The position numbers and the translations under genes were made by a program. A stretch of DNA of 49,666 nt. It comes from an uncultured Thermomicrobiales bacterium. Its GTDB lineage: Bacteria; Chloroflexota; Chloroflexia; Thermomicrobiales; UBA6265. A model generated the notes under the pieces. The model did not search any database, was not told the origin of the DNA, and saw only the letters and a list, made by a program, of their open reading frames with translations. Positions 18,282 through 27,549 of this stretch are shown in pieces (positions within the stretch are counted from its first letter, which is position 1; each line of letters begins with the position of its first letter). The stretch covers positions 1 through 49,666 of the forward strand of contig CADCWL010000250.1 in the NCBI GenBank assembly GCA_902806405.1, read 5' to 3'.

Positions 18282-19190
18282 GTGAATCTGACACGCACCT
18301 GGCGGGGCTCCGCGGCACTCGTCCTACTTCTGGCGCTGATCGTCGGGATGTTCGTGGGCGGGACGTCTCGCGGCGCCGCCCAGGACGACGCGAACGGCGA
18401 CGGCGATCCCGAGGGCCGTCCCGTGTCCGTCGTCGCCGGTGGCTGCGACGGCGACGAGGCGGGCGAGGTCGTCGCCGCCTTGAACGACCTGACCCCGGCC
18501 GAGGGGGACGCCGTCGGGCAGGAGAACCCGTCGGGGTTGGCGGAGACCTCCTTCACCAACGTCGAGCTCACCCTCGACGATCTGCTTGCCGACGACCATG
18601 CCGTCGTCGCCGGGTTCGCGGCCGACGACGACGAACCGCTCGTCTGCGGCGAGATCGGCGGGATCCTCGACGAGACCGGTAGCCTCGTCGTCGGCCTGCG
18701 CCAGCAGAACGAGTCGGGTTTCACCGGCATCGCCTTTTTCGCCGACGCCGACGACGGCGCGACCACCAACGTGTCCGTCTTCATCGCCCAGACCGACGGC
18801 GCCCGCTCCCCCGCCGGCGGGGTCGCTGCTCCCGACGCGGCGACACCGGGGGCGGCCGTCGGGGCGACGCCGGTGGTCGCTTCGGCCGCGACCGGGTCGC
18901 CGGCGGAAGCCGAGCCGGAGACGGTCGACGTCTCCCTGATCGAGTTCGCGATCGACATGGAGACGGCCCTCGACGACGGCCCGTTCGTGTTCGAGGTTAC
19001 CAACGACGGGACCGTCCGCCACGGCTTCGCGGTCGAGGGCGAGGGCGTCGAGGCCGCGCTGGACGGGAACCTGCAACCCGGCGAGTCGGCCACGCTCGAG
19101 GTCGAGTTGCCCCGCGGCAGCTACACCGTCTACTCCCCGACCGGCCGCGACCGCGACCGGGGGATGGAGCTGGAGCTGACCGTTCGATAG
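18282..19190 (+). CDS. secreted protein with C-terminal cupredoxin-like domain
   Basis: GTG start VNLTRTWRGSAALVLLLALIVGMFVGG signal; C-term VDVSLIEFAIDMETALDDGPFVFEVTNDGTVRHGFAVEGEGVEAALDGNLQPGESATLEVELPRGSYTVYSPTGRDRDRGMELELTVR. Confidence 0.8.
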   Translation: MNLTRTWRGSAALVLLLALIVGMFVGGTSRGAAQDDANGDGDPEGRPVSVVAGGCDGDEAGEVVAALNDLTPAEGDAVGQENPSGLAETSFTNVELTLDDLLADDHAVVAGFAADDDEPLVCGEIGGILDETGSLVVGLRQQNESGFTGIAFFADADDGATTNVSVFIAQTDGARSPAGGVAAPDAATPGAAVGATPVVASAATGSPAEAEPETVDVSLIEFAIDMETALDDGPFVFEVTNDGTVRHGFAVEGEGVEAALDGNLQPGESATLEVELPRGSYTVYSPTGRDRDRGMELELTVR

Positions 19191-19221
19191 ATCTCCTCCA
19201 CCGTCGGGTCTTGGCGTGCGC

Positions 19222-19249
19222 GGAGCCCCCGGCCGGAGCCGGGGGCTCC
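19222..19249 (+). terminator. intrinsic-terminator-like hairpin
   Basis: GGAGCCCCCGGC-cgga-GCCGGGGGCTCC, 12-bp perfect stem 32 nt after the stop. Confidence 0.75.
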
Positions 19250-20053
19250 GGACGTTCCCGCGTCTCCCCGCGGAGCGCGCCCGCGTGCCCTATCGATCCG
19301 GACCGGGGTGCGAGGACCGCGCATGCCCCCATAGGCGGCGCGAAGGGCGGCAAGGGATGAAAGCGACCCAAACCGGTTCTCCATGGTTTCAACGCCGCGG
19401 TCTGCTGCCGCAATGCGGACGGTGTGGAGCGAGACGCTCCGCACGGCCGCGACGGCTATCGGCATCGAGGAACTATGCCCGAAAGTGGTTCGGCAGCACG
19501 GTTCCGCTCCGATCGGTCCATGCGCTTCTGGCACCCGTCGCTATCCGGGAAGCGTCGGAGACGGCCGGACGCCGCCGGCGGGCGTCCGGAGCGTCCGGGG
19601 GGGAGGGCCTGTCCTACGGAGAAACGCCTCACGCCGCGATCGCTCTGGCTTCGCCTCGGCTCTCCGTCGTGCTTTGGCGGAAAGATAACGGCGCTTCCCG
19701 GCCGGCGTCGGAGATCCCTTCGCTGACATTCCGCTCCCGTGCCCTCAGCTTCGCCTCCGATCACGTCACCACCGTCGCCGCCACCCAGGTTGTCGGGAGG
19801 ATCGGGCGAAGGCAGCGCCGACCGCGTCTTCGCCGGCGGCAACCTCGGCTTCGTCGAGTCGGGCGAGAGGCAAGGAGTCGATCGGGGGACCAGCTTATCG
19901 CGAGAGGTTCTCGAGCAGGGCTCGACCTCGCCGGGAGACCGGGATGGCAGGGGGGCCGATCGCCGTCGCCGAGGGGGACGACTACGCTACCGTCGTTGGC
20001 CGACGTTGGGACCCCCGCTGTGGGTCAGGACTGAGGCGGAGACGGAACGCGGC

Positions 20054-21649
20054 CTATCGGCGTGTCTCCGCGTACCGCCCCGCCTTCAGGTTCGCGATCG
20101 CCTCCTGGGCCGCGTTATGGCCGGGAGCGCCCATCACGCAACCGCCCGGCCAGGCGCCGGAACCGCAGAGGTAGAGGCCGCGGATCGGTCCCTCGTAAGA
20201 GGAGGAGCCGGGAACGGGGCGCAGGTCGAACGCCTGCTCGGGGACCAGTTCCCCCTGGAAGATGTGGCCGCCGGTCAGACCGAAGCGGGCCTCGATGTCC
20301 GGCGGGGCGAGCGTCTGGCGGGCGATGACCGCGTCCGCTACGTTCGGCGCGTACTCGGCGAAGCGGCGCAGCGCGTGGTCGGCGATCTCCTCCCGGCGCT
20401 CGTCCCAGGTTCCCTCGGCCAGCTTGTACGGGTAGTACTGGGTGAAGATCGAGAGGGTCGCCTTTCCCGCCGGCGCCACCGTCGGATCGACCGCCGACTG
20501 CATGTGGACGCTGAAGATCGGGTGGTCGGAAGGGCGGCCGTTCCGGGCGTCCTCGTACGCCCGCTGCATATAGTCGATCGAGGGACCGATAAAGCAGCCG
20601 CCCCGGTGGGCCAGCTCCTGGGGCCGGCCGTCACGCTCCAGGGCAGTGAAACGCGGCAGCTCCTCCATCGCCAGGTTTAGCTTCATGACGGGCGAGGCGA
20701 TCTGGATCTTCTTGATGTCCCGCAGGAAGTCTGTCGGCAGGAGGGCCTGCTCGACGAGCCGCAGGTAGGTCCGCTTCGGGTCCGCGTTCGAGAGGACGAT
20801 CGAGGCCTGGAACTCCTCGCCGTCCTTGGTCAGGACGCCGGTCGCCCGCCCGTCCTGGACGCAGACCTGCTGCACCTCCTTGTCGGTCCGGATCTCGACG
20901 CCGAGGCCCCGCGCCACGCTCGCCAGCGCGTTGGAGACCGCCCCCATCGCCCCCCGCACGTAGGCCCACTTGCCCCGCTTGCCGGTCGCGGTCCCCATCG
21001 CGTGGTAGAGCTTGACGTAGGCGGTGCCGGCGTCGCGTGGCCCGCGGAAGGTCCCGATCAGGCCGTAGGCGGCGGCCACCGCCTGCATCTGCTCGCTCTC
21101 GAAGAAGTATTCGGCGACGTCGGCGGCCGAGCCGAGGATCATCTTCTGGAAGATCCTGGCCTCCTCCGGCGTCTTGAACTCGGCGGCGAACTCGGCGAAG
21201 GAGGGCGGCCGGCGCAGGACGTACTTGTCCATCACCTCCGCTGCCCGCTCGACGAAGGCGTCGTAGCGCGGGTAGTTCTCGGCGTCCTTCTTCGAGAAGC
21301 GGGCGATCTCCTCGAGGAAGCGGCTCTCGTCCTCCCACGCCAGGAGATACCGGCCGTCCGGGAACGGCATGAACAGCCGCGGGTCCCGCCCGATCAGCTC
21401 GATCCCGTGCTTCCAGGCGTCGAGGTCGTCGAGGATGCTGCGCGGCATCAGCGACAGGACGTACGAGCCCTCCGAGAGGTGGAACCCCGGATGGACCTCC
21501 TGCGTGTAGGCGGCCCCACCGACCCCGGTGTACCGCTCCAGGACGACGACGCGGAACCCCGCCTTCGCCAGGTAGCACGCGGCGACCAGCCCGTTGTGGC
21601 CACCGCCGACGATCACCGCGTCGTACCGGTTCCGGGGGATCTGCAGCAC
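20054..21649 (-). CDS. NAD(P)/FAD-dependent oxidoreductase, phytoene desaturase/PYROXD2-like
   Basis: RYDAVIVGGGHNGLVAACYLAKAGFRVVVLERYTGVGGAAYTQEVHPGFHLSEGSYVLSL; C-term GLYLCGSGAWPGGCVMGAPGHNAAQEAI; likely GTG start at 21649. Confidence 0.9.
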   Translation of the reverse strand: MLQIPRNRYDAVIVGGGHNGLVAACYLAKAGFRVVVLERYTGVGGAAYTQEVHPGFHLSEGSYVLSLMPRSILDDLDAWKHGIELIGRDPRLFMPFPDGRYLLAWEDESRFLEEIARFSKKDAENYPRYDAFVERAAEVMDKYVLRRPPSFAEFAAEFKTPEEARIFQKMILGSAADVAEYFFESEQMQAVAAAYGLIGTFRGPRDAGTAYVKLYHAMGTATGKRGKWAYVRGAMGAVSNALASVARGLGVEIRTDKEVQQVCVQDGRATGVLTKDGEEFQASIVLSNADPKRTYLRLVEQALLPTDFLRDIKKIQIASPVMKLNLAMEELPRFTALERDGRPQELAHRGGCFIGPSIDYMQRAYEDARNGRPSDHPIFSVHMQSAVDPTVAPAGKATLSIFTQYYPYKLAEGTWDERREEIADHALRRFAEYAPNVADAVIARQTLAPPDIEARFGLTGGHIFQGELVPEQAFDLRPVPGSSSYEGPIRGLYLCGSGAWPGGCVMGAPGHNAAQEAIANLKAGRYAETRR

Positions 21650-21861
21650 CGCCGAACTTCTCCTCGCGCCCGGAGCGGGGGCCGCGCTCGCCCCGCGGAA
21701 GGACGGCAGGGTATGCCGCCTCCACGCCGTCGTCAATGCCGACGGTCGACGCGCTGGCCGCCGGGCTCGGCTCCGGCGATAATCCGCTCCACACCGCCCC
21801 CTGGCCCCCGGACCTGGGGACGCGATCCCGGGAGCGACGACGTCCGTGCGCCCCCGCGAAC

Positions 21862-23049
21862 ATGGGGATCAGGGGTCCAGCAAGCTACGGGGATGCCGCC
21901 TTGCGCACCACCGCCGAAGCCGTCGTCGTCGGTGCCGGGATCATGGGCTGCGCGATCGCGCATGCTCTCGCCGAGCGGGGAATGACCGAGGTCGTCGTCC
22001 TGGAGCGGGACGCGATCGGCGGTGGCTCGACGGCGGACGGCGCCGGCGGCGTCCGGCAGCAGTTCTCGACCGAGACCAACGTCCGCCTCGCCACCCACAG
22101 CGTCCGCGTCTGGGAGACGTTCGGGGAGCGGTTCGGCACGGAGATCGGCCTGCGCCAGCAGGGCTACCTTTTCCTCCTCACCGATCCCGCCGAGGAACCG
22201 GTCTTCCGGGCCAACCTCGCGCTCCAGCAGGGGCTCGGCGTCCCCTCCCGCTGGGTCGAACCGGCCGAGATCCGGGAGCTCAATCCCCACGTCGCGATGG
22301 ACGATGTCCGCGGCGGTACCTTCTGCCCGGAGGACGGCTGGTGCGACCCCTCGGCGGCGACGATGGGCTACGCCCAGGCGGCGCGCCGTCTCGGCGTCGC
22401 GATCGAGGAGGGAACGCCCGTCACCGGGATTCAGGTGGACGGGGGACGGGTGAGCGGCGTGCGAACCCCGCGGGGCGATGTCGCCACGCCGCGCGTGATC
22501 GTCTGCGCCGGGCCGCAGAGCCGGGCGGTCGGCGCCCTCGCCGGCGTGGAGCTGCCGGTCGACCCCTCCCGCCGGATGAGCTTCGTGACCGAGCCGTTCG
22601 CCGCCCTGCCGCCCACCTTGCCGATGACGATCGAGTTCGCCTCCGGCCTCTACTTCCACCCGGAGAGCCGCGGCTTCCTCTTCGGGATGGCGAACCGGGA
22701 CGAACCCGTTGGTTTCGACAAGACGGTCGACGAAGGGTGGATGGCGACGACCGTCGAGGCCCTGGTCGCCCGCGTCCCGGCCTTCGGGGAGGCGAACATC
22801 CTTCGCGGGTGGGCCGGCTTCTACGAGGTCACCCCGGACGACAACCCGCTCCTCGGCCACGTCGACGATCCGGAGGGCCTTTTCGTCGCCGCCGGCTTCA
22901 GCGGCCACGGCTTCATGCAGGGACCGGCGGTCGGCGCCTGCCTCGCCGAGCTGGTCTGCGACGGAGCCGCTCGCACCGTCGACATCTCCCCCTTCCGCCC
23001 GTCCCGCTTCGCCGAAGGGGCGCCGGCTCAGGAGCACAACGTGATCTGA
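21862..23049 (+). CDS. FAD-dependent oxidoreductase, DAO family (sarcosine oxidase beta-like)
   Basis: AEAVVVGAGIMGCAIAHALAERGMTEVVVLERDAIGGGSTADGAGGVRQQF; GWAGFYEVTPDDNPLLGHVDDPEGLFVAAGFSGHGFMQGPAVG. Confidence 0.92.
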   Translation: MGIRGPASYGDAALRTTAEAVVVGAGIMGCAIAHALAERGMTEVVVLERDAIGGGSTADGAGGVRQQFSTETNVRLATHSVRVWETFGERFGTEIGLRQQGYLFLLTDPAEEPVFRANLALQQGLGVPSRWVEPAEIRELNPHVAMDDVRGGTFCPEDGWCDPSAATMGYAQAARRLGVAIEEGTPVTGIQVDGGRVSGVRTPRGDVATPRVIVCAGPQSRAVGALAGVELPVDPSRRMSFVTEPFAALPPTLPMTIEFASGLYFHPESRGFLFGMANRDEPVGFDKTVDEGWMATTVEALVARVPAFGEANILRGWAGFYEVTPDDNPLLGHVDDPEGLFVAAGFSGHGFMQGPAVGACLAELVCDGAARTVDISPFRPSRFAEGAPAQEHNVI

Positions 23050-23403
23050 GCGAGCGCAAGGGGGTCGGGGGCTGGGCCGTCGAGCACGCGCGGGCAGCGA
23101 GCGGCGGGCAGCCCCACCGACCGGATGGCGGAGGGCCGACGGAGGGGAGCCGACGGAGCCTGCCCGCTCGCGTTCGCTACCCGCAACGCCGCACAACAAG
23201 ATCGCCGCCGTCCCGGAGCTCCGAACCGCCCCGCTGCGATCACGAGTATGCGAGGGTACGGTCCGCTGGGGGGTGGGCGTGGGAAAGTCCCTTCATTTCC
23301 CGATTACGATCGCACTCGGCACCCGGCTTTTGATAGCCGCCGGTGCTTGAGGCGCTCCCGAGGTGATGCAGAGCCCCGACACTCGTCCGGCGCGGAGGGC
23401 ACG

Positions 23404-23877
23404 ATGGACCACGACGACGCAACCTTCGAGATCGAGCACGGTCACGACGACTACGCGGTCGGCGAGCTGCTGGAGCAGGCACAGTCCAATGCCCAGGCCG
23501 CGATCATCGCCACCGTCGCCTTCCTCCGGGATCGGGAGATTCCGCTCGACGACTGGACGCGAGCGATCGGTTGCCGGTTCGCCGAAGGCTGGGACGAGCC
23601 GCGGCCGTGGGACGCCGGCGAGTTCATGGACGCGATGCTGACCAATCTTCGATCGCTCGGCGCCGAGATCGTCACCGTCGAGCTCGCCCCCGAGCGGGCC
23701 GAGGCGGTCACGACCGGCTTCCCCGATCCCGACCTCTGCGCCCTCTTCGGCGTCGAGCCGGCGCTTGCCGCCCGCTTCAACGACGCCACCGGCACCATCG
23801 CCCGCGACCGCGGCCTGGAGTGGGGATGGCGCCTGGAGGGTGACCGCACCCGCCACGTCGTCTCCCGCCTGGCATAG
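23404..23877 (+). CDS. conserved-looking hypothetical protein, 157 aa
   Basis: MDHDDATFEIEHGHDDYAVGELLEQAQSNAQAAIIATVAFLRDREIPLDDWTRAIGCRFAEGWDEPRPWDAGEFMDAMLTNLRSLGAEIVTVEL; ordinary composition, ends 12 nt before DUF503. Confidence 0.7.
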   Translation: MDHDDATFEIEHGHDDYAVGELLEQAQSNAQAAIIATVAFLRDREIPLDDWTRAIGCRFAEGWDEPRPWDAGEFMDAMLTNLRSLGAEIVTVELAPERAEAVTTGFPDPDLCALFGVEPALAARFNDATGTIARDRGLEWGWRLEGDRTRHVVSRLA

Positions 23878-23889
23878 GGAAGGGCGGCG

Positions 23890-24192
23890 ATGGCGACCAC
23901 GATCGGCGTCGCGCGGATCACCCTCTACCTCGAGGGGAGCTTTTCTCTGAAGGACAAGCGGCACGTCGTCCGCTCGTTGACGAAGAAGGTGCGCGACCGC
24001 TTCAACGTCGGCATCGCCGAGGTCGAAGACCTGGACGACGTCCGCGTCGCCACCCTAGCGGTCGTCTGCGTCTCCAACAGCGCCCCCCACGCCGACGAGA
24101 TGCTCGCGACCGTCGTCACGTTCATCGAGGCCCGCGTCGAGATGGGCGTCCTCGGCGAGATCGGCACCGAGCTCATCCCCTACGGAGACTGA
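23890..24192 (+). CDS. DUF503 family protein (YlxP-like)
   Basis: GVARITLYLEGSFSLKDKRHVVRSLTKKVRDRFNVGIAEVEDLDDVRVATLAVVCVSNSAPHADEMLATVVTFIE is diagnostic for DUF503. Confidence 0.92.
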   Translation: MATTIGVARITLYLEGSFSLKDKRHVVRSLTKKVRDRFNVGIAEVEDLDDVRVATLAVVCVSNSAPHADEMLATVVTFIEARVEMGVLGEIGTELIPYGD

Positions 24193-24258
24193 CCCGCCCG
24201 CGCCGCAAGCGTTTCCTTTCCTCGCCAAGGGGAGGAGGGGCAGGGAGGTGACGGTCTC

Positions 24259-27200
24259 CTACCGCGGCGGCCCCGGGAGCGGCGCCGACGTCGGGGCCGC
24301 CGCGCCGGCCACGGAGACGGTCTCGTCGACCGGCGGCTGCGCGATCACGATCTGAGCCAACGGCGGTGTCGCCTCCCGTTCCTCCCGAACGACCGCGTCG
24401 CGACCGATGTCACCGATCAGGAGCGCTCCGTCCGGCGCCACGGCCACCCCGACCGGCTGCTGGAGCGGATTCCCGCCGGCCGCGTCGATCGCCTCCAATC
24501 GGGTGCCGCCCCCGTCGAAGACCTCGACGCTGCCGCTCTCCGCCGAGGTGGCGTAGAGCCGGCCCGCCTCGTCGAACGCGAGGTAGGGCTGAAAGCCGGG
24601 GCGGACGCCGCCCGGGTCCGGCTCGGGCCAGGCCGCGACCGGCCACTGCGTGACCGGCGTGCCGTCCGGCGTGAAGACGGAGATGCGGGCGTTGCCCGAG
24701 TCGGCGACGTAGACCAGCCCGTCCGGCCCGAGCGCGATCCCGACCGGCTCGATCAGCCGGTTCGGCTCGCTCCCGTAGCCCCCCCAGAGCCTGCGAAAGG
24801 TGCCGTCGATGCCGAACACCTGGACCCGCTCGTTCCCCGTGTCGACGACGTAGACCTCCTGGTCGGTGACCGCCACCGCGCGCGGCCCGAAGAACTCTCC
24901 CGGCGCGCTCTCGACCAGGGCCGCGTCGTCGCCGATGTCGCTCTCGCGGCGCCCGTCCCCCACGTCGCCTGCCGCCCCGATCTCGCGGATCTCCTCTCCG
25001 TCCGGCCCGACGACCACGACCCGGTGGTTCCAGGTGTCGGCGACGTAGACCAGATCGTCCGGGCCGACGGCGATCCCGGTCGGCCCGAGACCGCTCTCGG
25101 TCCGGGCGAAATCGAGCCCCCCTTCCTCCTCGCCCCAGATGCCGAGGAACTCGCCGTCCGCGGCGAAGCGCTGGACCCGGGCGTTGCCCTGGTCGACGAC
25201 ATAGGTCGTCCCCGCGCTGCCGACCGCGATCCCGATCGGCTGGTTGAACTGCCCCCGCCCGGCGCCGGCGCCGGGCCGATCGCCCAGGGCGTACGGCCCG
25301 GTCGTCGGGAAGACGCGCGCGGCCAGTTCGGCGTCGAGGCCGAGGGCGACCGTCTGGACCGCCGCCGCCGCGGGGCCCTCGCGGAAGAGGAGGAAACGGA
25401 CGCCCTCTAGCCAGCGGTCGGGCCGGACCAGGGCGCCGAGGATCGGCCCCGCCTCCGGCGCCGCGTAGGCCGGCGGCACCCGGTTCAGCCACGGCACCTC
25501 GCGCGGGGTGTACCCCGCCTCGGCGAGTCCGGGGTCGTCGGCGGCGATCACCACCTGTGTGCCGGCGAGTGCCTCCTGACCGCCATCGACCGTCGTGAAG
25601 TCGGGAAAATCGCGGAAGTACCACTGGAAGGGCCAGCGGACGTCGCGGCCGGCGGCGATGCTCAGGCCCCGGCCACCTGGGGTGTCGCGGACCGAGCCTT
25701 CGAGCAGCGTCACGTCGCGGGAGAGGCGCTCCAGCCGCTCCACCTCCGGCCGGATCGCGGCCGTCGGCGTCCGTTGGGCGAGGAGCTCGGTCCCGTCGCC
25801 GGCGCGATAGAAGTTGAGCAGGATCGACGATCGGAGCGTGAAGCCGGCCAGCAGCAGCCCCGGGACCAGCAGCGCCAGCAGTGCCGGCTGGCGGTGCCGA
25901 CCGGCGGCGCGCTCGGACCCGATGAGGTGGAAGACGGCGTAGGCGAGCGGGACGACCGCCAGCATCGCCACGACCGTGGCCTGCACGGCAGCCGCTCGTG
26001 GATCGAGCGAGGTATCGACCCGGCCCAGCAGGATTGCCACGGCGGCGACTGCGACTAGCAGCCCGAGATAGGCCAGCGCCAGCAGACCGCCCCGCCCGCG
26101 GAGTGCGTCGCGGCGATCGACGGCCGCGACGAGGTCGCCGAGGACGCCGCCGCCGAGCAGGACCAGCGGCAGGGCGACGTGGACCGCGTGCTCCGGCGCC
26201 CGTCCGGCGCTGAAGCTCCAGAGCAGGAGGGCGGTGACGAACCAGGCCCCGAAGACCGCCCAGCCGAGCCCCTCGCCTCGACCCCGGCGACCACGCAGCG
26301 CCGCCACGACCGCGAGCAGCACGGCCAGCGGTTCGTAGAGCAGCGCTGCCAACATGAAGAACTGGGTCGGCGTGTCGACCGAGGTCTCCGCGAGCAGCCT
26401 CCCCCAATCGGCGACGAGCGCACCGACCCCGACGATGGCCGCCAGGTCGCTGAAGAATCGGGTGAAGAGAACGACCGCGGTGGCGACGAAGGCGACGGCC
26501 GCGCTCGCCGCGGCGCCGGGCACGCGGACCAGCGCGCCCAATCCCCGCCGCAGGGGGCCATCGCCCTCGGTGACGATCGCCACTCCGACCCCGACGCCGA
26601 GGGAGATCAGGACCGTGATCGCGCTCGGGCCGGAGCCGATCAGAGCGGCGAGCGCGATGCCGGCGGTCGCCGCCCAGGAGCGGGCGCCGGCATCGCTCAT
26701 CTTGGCCGCGCCGCCGCGGAGCAGGGCGACCAGGAGCAGCAGGGCGATGCACGCGACCGCGATCTCCGGCGTCGCCGAGCGGGAGGCGAAGACGAGCGTC
26801 GGCGAGAAGGCGGCGAGGGCGGCCATCCCCAGCGCGGCCGGCTTCCCGACGAAGGGTCGCAGCGCCAGCGCCAGCGCGACCAGGACCAATCCGAGGAGGG
26901 CAGGCGCGAGCCGGGCGGTAACGTCGGAGGTGCCGAAGAGGAAAAACGTCAGGCTCTGGGCCAGCAAAAAGAGCGGCGTCGTCTCCGACAGCGCCTCCCC
27001 GGCCGGCGCCGGCTGCCCCCGGTAGAGCAGCCAGGCGTCGAACGACCGCCGCGCCTCCTCCGGCGCCATCGCCCAGACGTCGAGTCCCGGGAGGCGCAGG
27101 GTCAGCGCCACCGCCACGGCCCCGACCGCCGCGATCGTCCCCCAGGTCACCGTGCCGAGGTCGAGCGCGCGATCGAGCAGCGTCGCGGCCGGTGCCGTTC

Positions 27201-27321
27201 GCCGCCCGTCCGCCTCCAGGGCCGTATGCTCCACGAGATCCTCCCGAGCGATTGCTGACGGTGAGCGGCCGGACGCGGAGACTGCGGGTCCCGCCGCCGC
27301 GATTCGCCCGGCGAGCTTCAA
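24259..27321 (-). CDS. polytopic Agl23/ArnT-like glycosyltransferase-family membrane protein fused to C-terminal NHL-repeat beta-propeller
   Basis: ~13 hydrophobic segments then repeated FNQPIGIAVGSAGTTYVVDQGNARVQRFAADGEFLGIWG / LGPTGIAVGPDDLVYVADTWNHRVVVVGPDG / FGPRAVAVTDQEVYVVDTGNERVQVFGIDG / PVGIALGPDGLVYVADSGNARISVFTPDG NHL repeats; exact start uncertain. Confidence 0.85.
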   Translation of the reverse strand: MKLAGRIAAAGPAVSASGRSPSAIAREDLVEHTALEADGRRTAPAATLLDRALDLGTVTWGTIAAVGAVAVALTLRLPGLDVWAMAPEEARRSFDAWLLYRGQPAPAGEALSETTPLFLLAQSLTFFLFGTSDVTARLAPALLGLVLVALALALRPFVGKPAALGMAALAAFSPTLVFASRSATPEIAVACIALLLLVALLRGGAAKMSDAGARSWAATAGIALAALIGSGPSAITVLISLGVGVGVAIVTEGDGPLRRGLGALVRVPGAAASAAVAFVATAVVLFTRFFSDLAAIVGVGALVADWGRLLAETSVDTPTQFFMLAALLYEPLAVLLAVVAALRGRRGRGEGLGWAVFGAWFVTALLLWSFSAGRAPEHAVHVALPLVLLGGGVLGDLVAAVDRRDALRGRGGLLALAYLGLLVAVAAVAILLGRVDTSLDPRAAAVQATVVAMLAVVPLAYAVFHLIGSERAAGRHRQPALLALLVPGLLLAGFTLRSSILLNFYRAGDGTELLAQRTPTAAIRPEVERLERLSRDVTLLEGSVRDTPGGRGLSIAAGRDVRWPFQWYFRDFPDFTTVDGGQEALAGTQVVIAADDPGLAEAGYTPREVPWLNRVPPAYAAPEAGPILGALVRPDRWLEGVRFLLFREGPAAAAVQTVALGLDAELAARVFPTTGPYALGDRPGAGAGRGQFNQPIGIAVGSAGTTYVVDQGNARVQRFAADGEFLGIWGEEEGGLDFARTESGLGPTGIAVGPDDLVYVADTWNHRVVVVGPDGEEIREIGAAGDVGDGRRESDIGDDAALVESAPGEFFGPRAVAVTDQEVYVVDTGNERVQVFGIDGTFRRLWGGYGSEPNRLIEPVGIALGPDGLVYVADSGNARISVFTPDGTPVTQWPVAAWPEPDPGGVRPGFQPYLAFDEAGRLYATSAESGSVEVFDGGGTRLEAIDAAGGNPLQQPVGVAVAPDGALLIGDIGRDAVVREEREATPPLAQIVIAQPPVDETVSVAGAAAPTSAPLPGPPR

Positions 27322-27549
27322 CCGACGGGCGGCTGCCCGCCGTAGACCCGCCTAGATTCGCCGCACTTCCTCTTCCCCGACCCGACGCCGCGCTCCCCCG
27401 AGGCCCCGCCGTTCCCCGAACGCGGCGTCGTCATCCCCGCGAAAGAGGGATCCCGTTATCGCGCGCGACACCGGGCGGCGGACGACCTCCAAGTCCTCGC
27501 GACCTCGGCGGGGTGCCGGTGCCGTTTCCGCCGGAGTGCCTCTGCAGCC

